Shown: piece by piece, positions 25,216 through 34,426 of the stretch
Position numbering within the stretch: the stretch's first letter is position 1
How the letters are laid out: every line of letters begins with the position of its first letter
NCBI RefSeq assembly: GCF_024171645.1
Contig: NZ_JALKAC010000002.1
Span: 310,001-374,000 of the forward strand
Length of the DNA stretch: 64,000 nucleotides
Reading direction: 5' to 3'
DNA from: Flavobacterium sp. HSC-32F16
GTDB lineage: Bacteria; Bacteroidota; Bacteroidia; Flavobacteriales; Flavobacteriaceae
The notes under the pieces: generated by a model
The model's input: the letters and a program-made list of their open reading frames with translations, nothing else
Databases searched by the model: none
Told to the model about the DNA's origin: nothing
Made by a program: the position numbers and the translations under genes

Positions 25216-26907
25216 ATGAAAAATTATGTCATAGGATTAGATTACGGAACAGATTCTGTTCGTGCAGTTCTTATAGATACTGAAAATGGGCAGGAATTGG
25301 CATCCAATGTTTCTCATTACAAAAGATGGAAAAATAAGCAGTATTGCGACGCATCCATAAATCAATTTCGTCAGCATCCTTTAGATCATATCGAAGGATT
25401 AGAAATTACGATTCAAACCGTTATCAAAGAAAGCAAAGTTGATCCAAAATTGGTGCGTGGAATTTGTATTGATACAACTGGATCTTCTCCGGTTCCGGTT
25501 ACTAAGGACGGAACTCCACTCGCTTTGACAAAAGGTTTTGAAGAAAACCCAAATGCAATGATGGTTTTATGGAAAGACCATACGGCTATAAATGAAGCAA
25601 ACGAAATCAACGAACTGGCGGTAAGCTGGGGCGGAGAAGACGTAACGAAATACGTTGGAGGAATTTATTCTTCAGAATGGTTCTGGGCAAAAATCCTGCA
25701 CATTGCCAGACAAGATGAAGCGGTTAGAAATGCTGCACACACCTGGATGGAGCACTGCGATTTAATGACGTATTTGTTAATTGAAGATAAAGATTTAAAA
25801 ACATTCAAAAGAAGCCGTTGTGCAGCAGGTCACAAAGCAATGTGGCACACAGACTGGAACGGATTACCACCAGTTGAATTTTTAGAAAAATTACATCCGT
25901 ATTTAGCGCAGCTTCGCGGTAATCTATATGATGAAACGTATACATCTGATTTATCAGCAGGAAAACTAAGCCAGGAATGGGCAGATCGTTTAGGACTTTC
26001 TACAGAAACTGTTGTGGCTGTTGGAACTTTCGACGCGCACTCAGGAGCAGTTGGAGCTAAAATCGAAGAAAATACTTTGGTTCGCGTTATGGGAACTTCA
26101 ACTTGTGACATCCTGGTTGGTTCTTATGATGAGATTGGAACAAAAACAGTTAGAGGAATCTGCGGACAAGTTGATGGTTCTGTAATTCCGGGCTTTATTG
26201 GTTTAGAAGCAGGACAATCTGCTTTTGGAGATTTATTGGCTTGGTACAAGGAATTATTGCTTTGGCCGACAGATCATTTATTGGTTTCTTCATCTGTTTT
26301 GAATGATGCTCAAAAAGAACAGTTAAGAGAAGAATTCAGCGATAAATTAATTGTTGAATTGACTAAGGAAGCAGAGAAAATCCCGGTTTCAGAAAGTCTT
26401 CCAATTGCTTTAGACTGGATTAACGGACGTAGAACTCCAGATGCTAATCAGGAATTAAAAAGTGCTATTTCTAATCTTTCTTTAGGAACAAAAGCACCAC
26501 ATATTTTTAAAGCTTTGGTAAACGCAATTTGTTTTGGAGCGAAGAAAATTGTAGATCGTTTTGAAGAAGAAGGAGTAAAAATCGACAGCGTAATCGGAAT
26601 TGGCGGTGTTGCCCGTAAATCTCCTTTCATTATGCAGACTTTGGCAAATGTTTTAAACAAGCCAATTAAAATTGCAGCTTCAGATCAAACTCCGGCTTTG
26701 GGTGCAGCTATTTACGCAGCCGTTGCAGCCGGAATTTATCCAAACGTTATCGAAGCAAGCCAGAAAATAGGAAGTGATTTCGACGGAGAATATTTCCCTC
26801 AGACAGATAAAGTTGAAGCCTATCATAAACTGCTTTTAGCATACGAACAACTAAGTGCTTTTGCAGATCCAAACCTTAAAATTTCGCAGCATGAGTTCTC
26901 TCTATAA
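25216..26907 (+). CDS. araB: Ribulokinase
   Basis: A 563-residue FGGY-family kinase that phosphorylates L-ribulose to L-ribulose-5-phosphate. The N-terminal GLDYGTDSVRAVLIDTENG, the substrate-domain THTWMEHCDLMTYLL-like segment (AAHTWMEHCDLMTY), the second ATPase motif VVAVGTFDAHSGAVGA and GIGGVARKSPFIMQTLANV near the C-terminus are all intact. The length is normal for AraB. It heads the araB-araD-(157 bp)-araA-mutarotase group, and its 3' end overlaps araD by 17 nt. Confidence 0.95.
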   Translation: MKNYVIGLDYGTDSVRAVLIDTENGQELASNVSHYKRWKNKQYCDASINQFRQHPLDHIEGLEITIQTVIKESKVDPKLVRGICIDTTGSSPVPVTKDGTPLALTKGFEENPNAMMVLWKDHTAINEANEINELAVSWGGEDVTKYVGGIYSSEWFWAKILHIARQDEAVRNAAHTWMEHCDLMTYLLIEDKDLKTFKRSRCAAGHKAMWHTDWNGLPPVEFLEKLHPYLAQLRGNLYDETYTSDLSAGKLSQEWADRLGLSTETVVAVGTFDAHSGAVGAKIEENTLVRVMGTSTCDILVGSYDEIGTKTVRGICGQVDGSVIPGFIGLEAGQSAFGDLLAWYKELLLWPTDHLLVSSSVLNDAQKEQLREEFSDKLIVELTKEAEKIPVSESLPIALDWINGRRTPDANQELKSAISNLSLGTKAPHIFKALVNAICFGAKKIVDRFEEEGVKIDSVIGIGGVARKSPFIMQTLANVLNKPIKIAASDQTPALGAAIYAAVAAGIYPNVIEASQKIGSDFDGEYFPQTDKVEAYHKLLLAYEQLSAFADPNLKISQHEFSL

Positions 26908-27592
26908 AGATTTAAAACAAGAATGTTACGAAGCCAATATGCAGTTAAATGCATTGAATTTGGTTGTTTACACTTTTGGAAATGTAAGTGCCGTAGACAG
27001 AAAAAATGGTGTTTTTGCCATTAAACCAAGCGGTGTTCCTTATGAAGATTTAAAACCGGAAGATATTGTAATTGTGGATTTTGACAATAATATTATCGAA
27101 GGAACTATGCGTCCGTCATCTGACACAAAAACGCATGCCTATTTATACAAATACTGGCCAAATATTGGCGGCGTTGCGCATACACATGCAACGTATTCTG
27201 TGGCTTGGGCACAATCTCAATTAGATATTCCGATTTTCGGAACAACGCATGCCGATCATTTAACAGCTGATATTCCGTGCGCACCGCCAATGGCAGATTC
27301 ACTTATCGAAGGGAACTATGAACACAATACCGGAATTCAGATTCTGGATTGTTTCAAAGAAAAAAATCTTTCTTACGAAGAAGTAGAAATGATTTTGATA
27401 GGAAATCACGGTCCGTTTGCTTGGGGGAAAAATGCAGCAAAAGCGGTTTACAACAGTAAAGTTTTAGAAGTTGTGGCAGAAATGGCATACCTGACTTTAC
27501 AAATAAATCCAAACGCGCCAAGATTAAAAGATTCATTAATAAAGAAACATTACAACCGTAAACACGGAAAAGATTCGTATTACGGACAATAG
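26891..27592 (+). CDS. araD: L-ribulose-5-phosphate 4-epimerase
   Basis: 233 residues from the ATG at 26891 (MSSLYKDLKQECYEANM); the upstream extension of the open frame lies inside araB and was rejected. It is a class II aldolase-fold enzyme with the zinc site in THATYSVAWAQ and GTTHADH, FGNVSAVDR near the start and GNHGPFAWG. It converts L-ribulose-5-phosphate to D-xylulose-5-phosphate. The 17-nt overlap with araB indicates coupled translation. Confidence 0.95.
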   Translation: MSSLYKDLKQECYEANMQLNALNLVVYTFGNVSAVDRKNGVFAIKPSGVPYEDLKPEDIVIVDFDNNIIEGTMRPSSDTKTHAYLYKYWPNIGGVAHTHATYSVAWAQSQLDIPIFGTTHADHLTADIPCAPPMADSLIEGNYEHNTGIQILDCFKEKNLSYEEVEMILIGNHGPFAWGKNAAKAVYNSKVLEVVAEMAYLTLQINPNAPRLKDSLIKKHYNRKHGKDSYYGQ

Positions 27593-27601
27593 TTTTTGTT
27601 T

Positions 27602-27735
27602 CAGGTTTTCTTTGTTTCAAGTTTCAAGTTGTTGGAACGTGAAACTTGGAACGTGAAACAAACAAAAACAAAAACAATATTATAACAAATCGAGTTTTCA
27701 GATTCCAACAACCTGAAAGCTGAAACTTGAAACAA
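27602..27735. repeat. Intergenic cluster of 'gtttcaagtttcaggt' words in both orientations
   Basis: The araD-araA gap holds TTTCAAGTTTCAAGTTGTTGG and GTGAAACTTGGAACG, then the near-inverse CAACAACCTGAAAGCTG and AAACTTGAAACAAA. These can pair into a long imperfect stem. Such word-like repeats are dispersed in flavobacterial intergenic DNA. It may lower araA relative to araBD or form a processing site. Confidence 0.5.
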
Positions 27736-27749
27736 AATAAACAAAAGAC

Positions 27750-29258
27750 ATGATAGACATTTCTCAAAAAGAAGTATGGTTTGTAGTAGGAAGCCAGGAA
27801 TTATACGGTGAAGAAACATTAAGAAAAGTAGCAGAACATTCACAGATTATTGCAAAAGGATTAGACGATTCGTCTAGTATTCCGGTAAAAGTGGTTTACA
27901 AAGATGTGGTAAAATCTCCATCTCAGATTTTAGATGTGTGTTTGGCTGCGAATTCTGCTAAAAACTGTATCGGAATTATTGCCTGGATGCATACTTTTTC
28001 ACCAGCAAAAATGTGGATTGGCGGATTAAATATCCTTAAAAAACCATTATGTCATTTACATACACAATATAATGCTGAAATTCCGTGGGGAAGTATCGAC
28101 ATGGATTTTATGAACTTGAACCAATCTGCTCACGGAGATCGTGAATTTGGTTTCATCATGTCTAGATTACGTAAAAAACGTAAAGTTGTAGTTGGACACT
28201 GGGAAGATCAAAGAGTTCAAAAACAATTAGGAATCTGGTCAAGAGTGGTTCTTGGATGGGACGAACTTCAAAACTTAAAAGTAGCTCGTATTGGAGACAA
28301 TATGCGTGAAGTTGCCGTTACTGAAGGTGATAAAGTAGAAGCTCAAATTCGTTTTGGCGTTTCAGTAAACGGATACGATTCTTCCGATGTGACCAAGCAT
28401 ATTGAAAAAGTAACAGATAAAGAACTAAACGATTTATTAGCGGTTTACGAACAATCATACACTTTAACGGATTCTTTAAAAGAAGGTGGAGCACAAAGAA
28501 GTTCATTAGTTGAAGCAGCAAAAATCGAATTAGGATTAAGAGCTTTCCTTGAAGAAGGAGGATTTGGAGCTTTTACAGATACATTTGAAAACCTTGGAGT
28601 TTGGAAACAATTACCAGGAATCGCTACACAAAGATTAATGGCCGATGGTTATGGTTTTGGCGGCGAAGGAGACTGGAAAACGGCTGCAATGGTTAGAGCT
28701 TTAAAAGTAATGAATATAGGACTTGAAGGCGGAACTTCTTTCATGGAAGACTATACGTACCATTTTACACCTCAAAAATCATACGTTTTAGGATCGCATA
28801 TGTTAGAAATCTGTCCTTCTATTGCTGATGGAAAACCTTCTTGTGAAGTGCATCCGTTAGGAATTGGCGGAAAAGAAGATCCTGCTCGTTTGGTATTTAA
28901 TTCACCTGCAGGAGATGCAATCAATGTTTCTTTGGTTGATATGGGAACCCGTTTCCGTTTAATTGTAAACGAAGTAGAAGCAATTAAACCAATGGCTGAA
29001 TTACCAAAATTACCAGTTGCAAGAGTTTTATGGGATTGTAAACCAAACCTTGAGATCGCAGCAACGGCATGGATTTTAGCCGGGGGAGCGCACCATACCG
29101 TTTACAGCCAGTCATTAACAACAGAATATATGGAAGATTTCGCTGACATCGCGGGAATCGAATTATTGGTTATTGATGAAAAAACTACGGTAAGAGAGTT
29201 TAAAGATAAGATCAATGCGAATGAAGCGTATTTTCATTTGTTTCAACATGGACTGTAA
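27750..29258 (+). CDS. araA: L-arabinose isomerase
   Basis: A 502-residue isomerase that converts L-arabinose to L-ribulose. Metal-binding residues lie in [17 protein letters not shown] (Glu), [10 protein letters not shown] (Glu), [12 protein letters not shown] (His) and GGAHHTVYS (His). The N-terminal [20 protein letters not shown] is typical. The length matches the family. It follows araD after a repeat-rich gap and precedes the lipoprotein mutarotase by 100 bp; likely one regulon with araB and araD. Confidence 0.97.
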   Translation: MIDISQKEVWFVVGSQELYGEETLRKVAEHSQIIAKGLDDSSSIPVKVVYKDVVKSPSQILDVCLAANSAKNCIGIIAWMHTFSPAKMWIGGLNILKKPLCHLHTQYNAEIPWGSIDMDFMNLNQSAHGDREFGFIMSRLRKKRKVVVGHWEDQRVQKQLGIWSRVVLGWDELQNLKVARIGDNMREVAVTEGDKVEAQIRFGVSVNGYDSSDVTKHIEKVTDKELNDLLAVYEQSYTLTDSLKEGGAQRSSLVEAAKIELGLRAFLEEGGFGAFTDTFENLGVWKQLPGIATQRLMADGYGFGGEGDWKTAAMVRALKVMNIGLEGGTSFMEDYTYHFTPQKSYVLGSHMLEICPSIADGKPSCEVHPLGIGGKEDPARLVFNSPAGDAINVSLVDMGTRFRLIVNEVEAIKPMAELPKLPVARVLWDCKPNLEIAATAWILAGGAHHTVYSQSLTTEYMEDFADIAGIELLVIDEKTTVREFKDKINANEAYFHLFQHGL

Positions 29259-29358
29259 TTAAGGTACTGAGATTCTGAGTTGCTAAGGTTCTAAGTTTTT
29301 TTTATTACTTTTAAACTTCTCACATTTTACCTTTCACAATAATAAAAAAATATCATTT

Positions 29359-30537
29359 ATGAATGTATTAAAACGTTGTATTTTTGGAATCGGCCTCTTA
29401 AGTCTGGCTTTAATTTCAGTTCAATGCAAAAGCGATAAAAAAATGGATACTACAGTTTCAGATCAAAAAGAAGCAGTAACGATTGTAAAATCTTCTTACG
29501 GAACAACTGCAAAAGGAGAAAAAGTTGACAGTTACAAATTGAAAAACCAAAATGGGATGGAAGTCGATATCATCACTTTTGGCGGAAGAATTACAGATTT
29601 AAAAGTACCAAATAAAGAAGGTGTTTCAGAAAACGTTGTAATCGGATTTAGTTCTTTAGCACAATACGAAAAAGAAAACCCGTTTTTTGGAGCTTTAATT
29701 GGAAGATACGGAAACCGAATTGCTAAAGGGAAATTTACTTTAGACGGAAAAGAGTATCAATTAGCCATAAACAATGCACCAAATGCTTTACACGGTGGAC
29801 CTCAGGGATATTTTAATGTGGTTTGGAAAGCAGATGAGGTTAAATCTGGCGAAACAGCTTCTTTAAAATTATCTTATTTAAGTAAAGATATGGAAGAAGG
29901 ATACCCTGGAAACCTAAAAGTTTTTGTGACTTATACATTGACGAATGATAACCAGTTAGAGGTTTTATATGAAGCAACGACTGATAAAACAACGGTTGTA
30001 AATTTAACACAGCATTCGTATTTCAATTTATCCGGAGATTTTACAAAAACAATTCTGGATCACGAATTGACTTTAAATGCAGATAAAATTGTTCCGGTTG
30101 ATGCGACTTTAATTCCGACAGGAAAATTAGAAGATGTTGCCAATACGCCTTTCGATTTTAGAAAACCAAAGTTAATTGGAAAAGACATCGAAGCTAAAAA
30201 CGAACAATTAGAAAAAGGAAAAGGTTACGACCATTGCTGGGTATTGAATAATCCAGAAAAAGGAAAAACAATCATTGCAAAGGTATACCACGCACCAAGC
30301 GGAAGAGTTTTGGAAGTAACAACTGATGAACCTGGAATTCAGTTTTACTCAGGAAATTTCCTTGATGGAACTTTGCCAACTCCAAACGGAGGAACTTTTG
30401 CTCACAGAACAGGATTATGTCTGGAAACAGAACACTATCCGGATTCTCCAAATCAGAAAAATTTCCCAACAACGGTTTTAAACCCGGGAGAAAATTATAA
30501 AACTAAAACTACTTTTAAATTCTCGGTAAAAAAATAG
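29359..30537 (+). CDS. Aldose 1-epimerase lipoprotein
   Basis: A 392-residue mutarotase with a lipoprotein signal: a hydrophobic stretch then SVQC with the lipid-anchor Cys near residue 23. After a linker the epimerase fold shows GRYGNRIAKG, ALHGGPQGYFNVVW, the catalytic His in NLTQHSYFNLSG and the Glu in CLETEHYPDSPNQ. Placement at the periplasmic face of a membrane suits mutarotation of arabinose or other sugars released outside the cytoplasm, upstream of transport. It differs from the cytoplasmic galM at 19725-20780. A strong terminator follows. Confidence 0.93.
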   Translation: MNVLKRCIFGIGLLSLALISVQCKSDKKMDTTVSDQKEAVTIVKSSYGTTAKGEKVDSYKLKNQNGMEVDIITFGGRITDLKVPNKEGVSENVVIGFSSLAQYEKENPFFGALIGRYGNRIAKGKFTLDGKEYQLAINNAPNALHGGPQGYFNVVWKADEVKSGETASLKLSYLSKDMEEGYPGNLKVFVTYTLTNDNQLEVLYEATTDKTTVVNLTQHSYFNLSGDFTKTILDHELTLNADKIVPVDATLIPTGKLEDVANTPFDFRKPKLIGKDIEAKNEQLEKGKGYDHCWVLNNPEKGKTIIAKVYHAPSGRVLEVTTDEPGIQFYSGNFLDGTLPTPNGGTFAHRTGLCLETEHYPDSPNQKNFPTTVLNPGENYKTKTTFKFSVKK

Positions 30538-30572
30538 TTTTAGAATTTGTTTATTAGTTCAATTCTCTAAGA

Positions 30573-30606
30573 AACCTCGAAAAGTAAGACTTTCGAGGTT
30601 TTTTTA
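30573..30606 (+). terminator. Terminator of the arabinose operon
   Basis: AACCTCGAAA (30573-30582), 8-nt loop, TTTCGAGGTT (30591-30600), then a T-run. Perfect 10-bp stem 36 bp after the mutarotase stop. Confidence 0.9.
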
Positions 30607-30656
30607 TTTCAACCATTCTGTTTTACATTTGAAGGATAATATAAAAATTAAAAAAA

Positions 30657-31262
30657 GTGATCGTGAAAAGAATAATTATTTACATACCTATATTAATTTT
30701 ATTTACTCAAAGTTGTCAAAACAAGGATAACGGCCAGTTAAAAAACAATTCTATTGTTAAAAGTGATTCGGTAAAAAAAGTAGAAGTTAGTTCTGATGCG
30801 AATACAAAAGAGCAGATAGAATTAGTTGAAAATTTCATGAAATGGTATATTAACAATAGTAATTTATTGGATAAATTCGATACTATTGGCGGTGGAGCAA
30901 TGGATGTGCAGGGAAATGATGAGGCAAAAAACTATTATGTGGATTTCAGCGAAGTTGAAAAATACATTACAGAATTGAAAAAAAGTGACTTCTTAACGGC
31001 TGGTTTTCTTAATGATGAGAAGCAAAGGTTTGTAGAAGGAGATAAATATTTTAAAGAAAATCCGGAGAACGATGCTCCACCAATTGGTTTTGATTATGAT
31101 CGTTTCTTTTTTACACAAGAATCTCTTGAAGATGTTTTGCCAGATATTGAAAAAAGTAATTATGTTGTTACTCAAAAGAATGATTTTATTTCAGAAGTTA
31201 GGTTTTCTCTGCCTATGACTGGAGTAAAATATAAATATACTTTAAAAAAAAACAGACGCTAA
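30657..31262 (+). CDS. Lipoprotein of unknown function
   Basis: A 201-residue protein using a GTG start (30657; a second GTG two codons later is equally possible). The signal is followed by FTQSCQNKD, a likely lipobox with Cys near residue 20. The mature part is acidic and has no motif that I recognise; the LVENFMKWYINNSN segment resembles small secreted proteins with a DUF3828-like start, but this is weak. It stands alone between the arabinose operon terminator and the OsmC gene. Confidence 0.7.
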   Translation: MIVKRIIIYIPILILFTQSCQNKDNGQLKNNSIVKSDSVKKVEVSSDANTKEQIELVENFMKWYINNSNLLDKFDTIGGGAMDVQGNDEAKNYYVDFSEVEKYITELKKSDFLTAGFLNDEKQRFVEGDKYFKENPENDAPPIGFDYDRFFFTQESLEDVLPDIEKSNYVVTQKNDFISEVRFSLPMTGVKYKYTLKKNRR

Positions 31263-31347
31263 ATGGGCTATTGAAAAAATAGATTTAGAGCAAAGACCAT
31301 AATAATGGGGATTTGAAATTGAATAATTGATTTGAAAAAAATGTATT

Positions 31348-31812
31348 ATGGCATTCAAACATATATTTAAAGCAGAATTAAACTGGACTTCAAAAAAAGA
31401 AGAAAATCCATCTTTAAAAATTTATAATAAAAATCATCAAATTAAAATTGAAGGAAAACCAGTTTTAGATGTTTCGGCTGCAAAAGCCTTTAAAGGCGAT
31501 GCATCATTATATAATCCAGAAGATTTATTGTTGAGTAGTTTAGTTTCCTGCCACATGATGTCTTATTTATATGTCTGCTCTCAAAACGGAATAGAAGTTA
31601 TTGAATATTCAGACAATGCCGAAGCGACACTCGAAGTAAATCCAGACGGAAGCGGACGTTTTGTTGAGGTTAGATTATATCCAAAAGTAAAAATTTCTAA
31701 TCCAGATGAAATCGAATTAGCTTTAGAGTTACATTTTAAAGCCAATCAATTGTGTTTTATAGCGAATTCTTGCAATTTTCCTGTTTTGCATAAGGCGAGT
31801 TGTGAGGTTTAA
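31348..31812 (+). CDS. OsmC/Ohr-family peroxide-detoxifying protein
   Basis: A 154-residue OsmC-family protein. The two redox cysteines are visible in SLVSCHMMSYL and FIANSCNFPV, and the linking LEVNPDGSGRFVEVRLYPKV strand pair fits the fold. It reduces organic hydroperoxides using thiols. No partner is adjacent. The stop codon is followed immediately by an inverted-repeat element (31813-31889) that recurs after purN. Confidence 0.9.
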   Translation: MAFKHIFKAELNWTSKKEENPSLKIYNKNHQIKIEGKPVLDVSAAKAFKGDASLYNPEDLLLSSLVSCHMMSYLYVCSQNGIEVIEYSDNAEATLEVNPDGSGRFVEVRLYPKVKISNPDEIELALELHFKANQLCFIANSCNFPVLHKASCEV

Positions 31813-31889
31813 ACCATATAAGTTATATGAAATATAAACAAGAGTTATAAAACGACAGCTATTAAATGAACTTATATAACTTATATGGT
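31813..31889. repeat. Inverted-repeat element abutting the OsmC gene stop (same family as 41785-41911)
   Basis: Perfect 16-bp terminal arms: ACCATATAAGTTATAT (31813-31828) and its complement ATATAACTTATATGGT (31874-31889). The right end, TTAAATGaACTTATATAAC.., matches the other copy. The element starts at the first base after the TAA. MITE-like or a structured 3' UTR. Confidence 0.7.
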
Positions 31890-31910
31890 GGAAATAATAT
31901 TCCTAAAACT

Positions 31911-31940
31911 AAAAAAACCTCTTCCGTTAAGAAGAGGTTT
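31911..31940 (-). terminator. Terminator downstream of tRNA-Leu
   Basis: AAACCTCTTC / GAAGAGGTTT arms (31915-31924, 31931-31940) with a 6-nt loop; on the minus strand the stem ends in a T-run, directly after the tRNA. Confidence 0.85.
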
Positions 31941-31944
31941 TAAG

Positions 31945-32024
31945 TACCCGGAGCCGGAGTCGAACCGGCACGGTTTCCCACAGGTGTTTGAGACCAGCGC
32001 GTCTACCAATTCCGCCATCCGGGC
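31945..32024 (-). tRNA. tRNA-Leu (anticodon CAA)
   Basis: Read on the minus strand, the gene begins GCCCGGATGGCGGAATTGGT, has the T-arm GGTTCGACTCC and a long variable arm as in class II tRNAs. The anticodon loop is CTCAAAC, giving CAA. The acceptor pairs GCCCGGA with TCCGGGT (terminal G-U). CCA is not encoded. The anticodon stem as I align it (CTGGT/ACCTG) contains one T-T mismatch. Confidence 0.92.
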
Positions 32025-32185
32025 TTAGCAGACGAAAAAACAAGTGATAAATCAATTGTTTTAACGCAATAGAATGATATCATATAATGGTGTCATTCCT
32101 TTAACACGGTGCAAATGTAAAAAATTAAATTAAATGTTCTACTAAAAATACTTAAATTTTTCCTTTCAGTGTTCAATAAATTTTA

Positions 32186-32193
32186 TAAATTTG
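32186..32193 (+). promoter_or_regulatory. -7 element of prs
   Basis: TAAATTTG matches TAnnTTTG and lies 51 bp before the prs ATG. The -33 region is not clear. Confidence 0.45.
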
Positions 32194-32244
32194 CAGCTCG
32201 TTAAAACGACGCACACACAACTAACTACAAAACAACAAATTATA

Positions 32245-33186
32245 ATGTCGCACCTAGAACCAGAAGCTAAAATTTTTGCTTGTTCACAAAGTGTTTATCT
32301 TGCAGAAAAAATTGCAGAACAGTACGGAATTCCGTTAGGAAAAGTAACGATGTCAACGTATAGCGATGGAGAATTTCAGCCGTCTTACGAAGAATCAATT
32401 AGAGGATTACGCGTTTTTATAGTATGTTCCACTTTCCCATCGGCAGATAATTTGATGGAATTGTTACTAATGATTGATGCTGCAAAACGCGCATCAGCAA
32501 GACATATTACAGCTGTTATGCCTTATTTTGGCTGGGCAAGACAGGATAGAAAAGACAAGCCAAGAGTTCCAATTGGAGCTAAGTTAGTAGCAAACCTATT
32601 AACTGCTGCAGGAGCAACAAGAATCATGACAATGGATTTGCACGCAGACCAGATTCAGGGATTCTTTGAAAAACCAGTAGATCATTTATTTGCTTCTACA
32701 ATCTTTTTGCCTTACGTGCAGAGTTTAAAGTTAGAAAACTTAACTATTGCATCTCCAGACATGGGAGGATCAAAAAGAGCTTATGCTTACTCTAAGTTTT
32801 TAGAATCAGATGTAGTAATCTGTTACAAACAAAGAAAAGCAGCTAACATTATCGACACTATGGAATTGATTGGTGAAGTAAAAGGTCGTAATGTAATCTT
32901 AGTAGATGATATGATCGATACAGGCGGAACTTTAGCAAAAGCAGCCGACTTAATGATCGAAAAAGGAGCACTAAGCGTAAGAGCAATTTGTACACACGCT
33001 ATTTTATCTGGCGGGGCGTATGAAAAAATTGAAAATTCAAAACTAACAGAATTAATCGTAACCGATTCTATTCCGTTAAAGAAACAGTCAAACAAAATTA
33101 GAGTAGTGAGTTGTGCACCTCTTTTTGCCGAAGTTATGCACATGGTACACCACAACAATTCCATTAGTGGAAAATTTATAATGTAA
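32245..33186 (+). CDS. prs: Ribose-phosphate pyrophosphokinase
   Basis: 313 residues from the ATG at 32245 (MSHLEPEAKIFACSQSVYLA); the upstream open frame overlaps the promoter and was rejected. It makes PRPP from ribose-5-phosphate and ATP. Visible family motifs are FGWARQDRKDKPRVPIGAKL (ATP/Mg region near residues 94-113), the DLHADQIQGFF block and the PRPP-binding loop VDDMIDTGGTLAKAA. The length is normal. It feeds purine synthesis (purF, purN are nearby but separately transcribed). Confidence 0.95.
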   Translation: MSHLEPEAKIFACSQSVYLAEKIAEQYGIPLGKVTMSTYSDGEFQPSYEESIRGLRVFIVCSTFPSADNLMELLLMIDAAKRASARHITAVMPYFGWARQDRKDKPRVPIGAKLVANLLTAAGATRIMTMDLHADQIQGFFEKPVDHLFASTIFLPYVQSLKLENLTIASPDMGGSKRAYAYSKFLESDVVICYKQRKAANIIDTMELIGEVKGRNVILVDDMIDTGGTLAKAADLMIEKGALSVRAICTHAILSGGAYEKIENSKLTELIVTDSIPLKKQSNKIRVVSCAPLFAEVMHMVHHNNSISGKFIM

Positions 33187-33196
33187 TTTTTGGTAA

Positions 33197-33271
33197 TAGG
33201 CTTTAGGCAGTAAGCTTTAAGCGTTTCCCAAAATTTATAAAGAAGCCTAAAGCCTATTGCTTAAAGCTTAC
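33197..33271. repeat. Segmental inverted words between prs and rplY
   Basis: TAGGCTTTAGGC (33197-33208) pairs with GCCTAAAGCCTA (33245-33256), and GTAAGCTTTAAGC (33210-33222) pairs with GCTTAAAGCTTAC (33259-33271). The order A-B-A'-B' is not nested, so both stems cannot form as a simple hairpin. Confidence 0.6.
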
Positions 33272-33311
33272 AGCAAATTAGAATATTTATTAATAACTAT
33301 ATTTTTTTACA

Positions 33312-33923
33312 ATGAAATCGATTACAATTAAAGGATCAGAAAGAGAAAGCGTGGGCAAAGTGTCAACTAAAGCCTTACGTAATGCTGGAGCGGTTCCTTG
33401 CGTGTTATACGGAGGAAATCAGGCAGTACATTTCTCAGCGGACGCTGCGGCATTCAAAAACTTGGTTTACACTCCAAACGCTCACACAGTTGTGATCGAA
33501 CTTGGAAAAGGAAAATCATTCAATGCAATTTTGCAAGACATTCAAGTACACCCAGTATCTGACAAAATTTTACACATTGACTTCTTTCAATTATTTGATG
33601 ACAAAGAAATCACTATGGAAGTTCCTGTGAAAATTGTTGGTACATCTAAAGGTGTTCTTGCAGGTGGTGTTTTACGTTTAAACACTCGTAAATTAAAAGT
33701 AAAAGCTTTACCTAAAAATCTTCCTGATTTTGTTGAAGCTGATATTACGCCGCTTGAAATGGGTAACAAATTATACGTTACTAAAGTTGGACAACCTGAG
33801 TACAAAATTATGCACCCAGACAACACAGTTGTTGCTCAAGTAAGAATTTCTCGTGCTGCTATGAAAGCTGCTCAAGAAGCTGCAAAAGCTGCAAAAGCTC
33901 CTGCAAAAGGAAAGAAAAAATAA
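33312..33923 (+). CDS. rplY: 50S ribosomal protein L25 (Ctc-type)
   Basis: A 203-residue two-domain L25/Ctc protein: the N-terminal 5S-rRNA-binding domain (residues 1-90, [25 protein letters not shown]) and the C-terminal beta domain (about 95-185, [20 protein letters not shown]). An Ala/Lys-rich tail follows. It binds 5S rRNA in the large subunit. The prs-rplY-pth order is the common bacterial arrangement, although long gaps here suggest separate transcripts. Confidence 0.95.
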   Translation: MKSITIKGSERESVGKVSTKALRNAGAVPCVLYGGNQAVHFSADAAAFKNLVYTPNAHTVVIELGKGKSFNAILQDIQVHPVSDKILHIDFFQLFDDKEITMEVPVKIVGTSKGVLAGGVLRLNTRKLKVKALPKNLPDFVEADITPLEMGNKLYVTKVGQPEYKIMHPDNTVVAQVRISRAAMKAAQEAAKAAKAPAKGKKK

Positions 33924-34426
33924 TTTTTTTTCAACTCAATACAAAAAGCCTCAATCTTTCGATTGGGGCTTTTTTTTAGGTTCTAAGTTTCTAAGGTACT
34001 GAGATACTAAGTTTTTTCATCGGTGTCAGGCTGAGCGAAGTCGAAGCCTTTTTTTATAGTTATTTTTAGAAGCAGAAACTTTTCGTTTTTTTCAAGATCC
34101 GACATTCCTGCCATCCGCTATATCTTTTCCTGGCTAAAGGAGCCAGAAAAAGGATGCCGCTTCTGTCAGGGCTAGCGAGAAGGTATCTTTTTTATAAGAT
34201 TCTAAGATACTAAGAATCTGGGTTGCTAAGAGAAAATCTGCATAATCAGCTAAATCTGTGAGAGATGTTTTCTTTGTGCTCTTTGTGTATTACTATAACT
34301 GTAAGAAACTATTTCTTAGCGACCTTTGCGTAAAACCTTAGCGAACTTTGCGTTAAAATCACAACCAGCAAATAATTATCTAATTATCCAATTGCCACAT
34401 TCTCTAATTAATCTTATTTTTGCCCA
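33924..34426. other. 503-bp gap rplY-pth: terminator and dispersed repeat words
   Basis: After the rplY terminator come 'ctaaggtactgagatactaag' words (33977-34018 and 34196-34232, also at 29263-29301). A GTCAGGCTGAGCGAAGTCGA word lies at 34025-34044. A hairpin-rich element at about 34049-34190 has stem CTGGCT/AGCCAG at 34130-34146. Typical 'tttgtgct', 'cttagcgaactttgcg' words end the gap. I see no gene in it. Confidence 0.6.
33943..33977 (+). terminator. rplY terminator
   Basis: AAAAAGCCTCAATC, TTTC loop, GATTGGGGCTTTTT and further T; one G-T pair in the stem. Confidence 0.9.

Noticed and set aside
27601..27843. Minus-strand frame across the araD-araA gap
   Set aside because: It consists largely of repeat words and antisense araA; no family resemblance.
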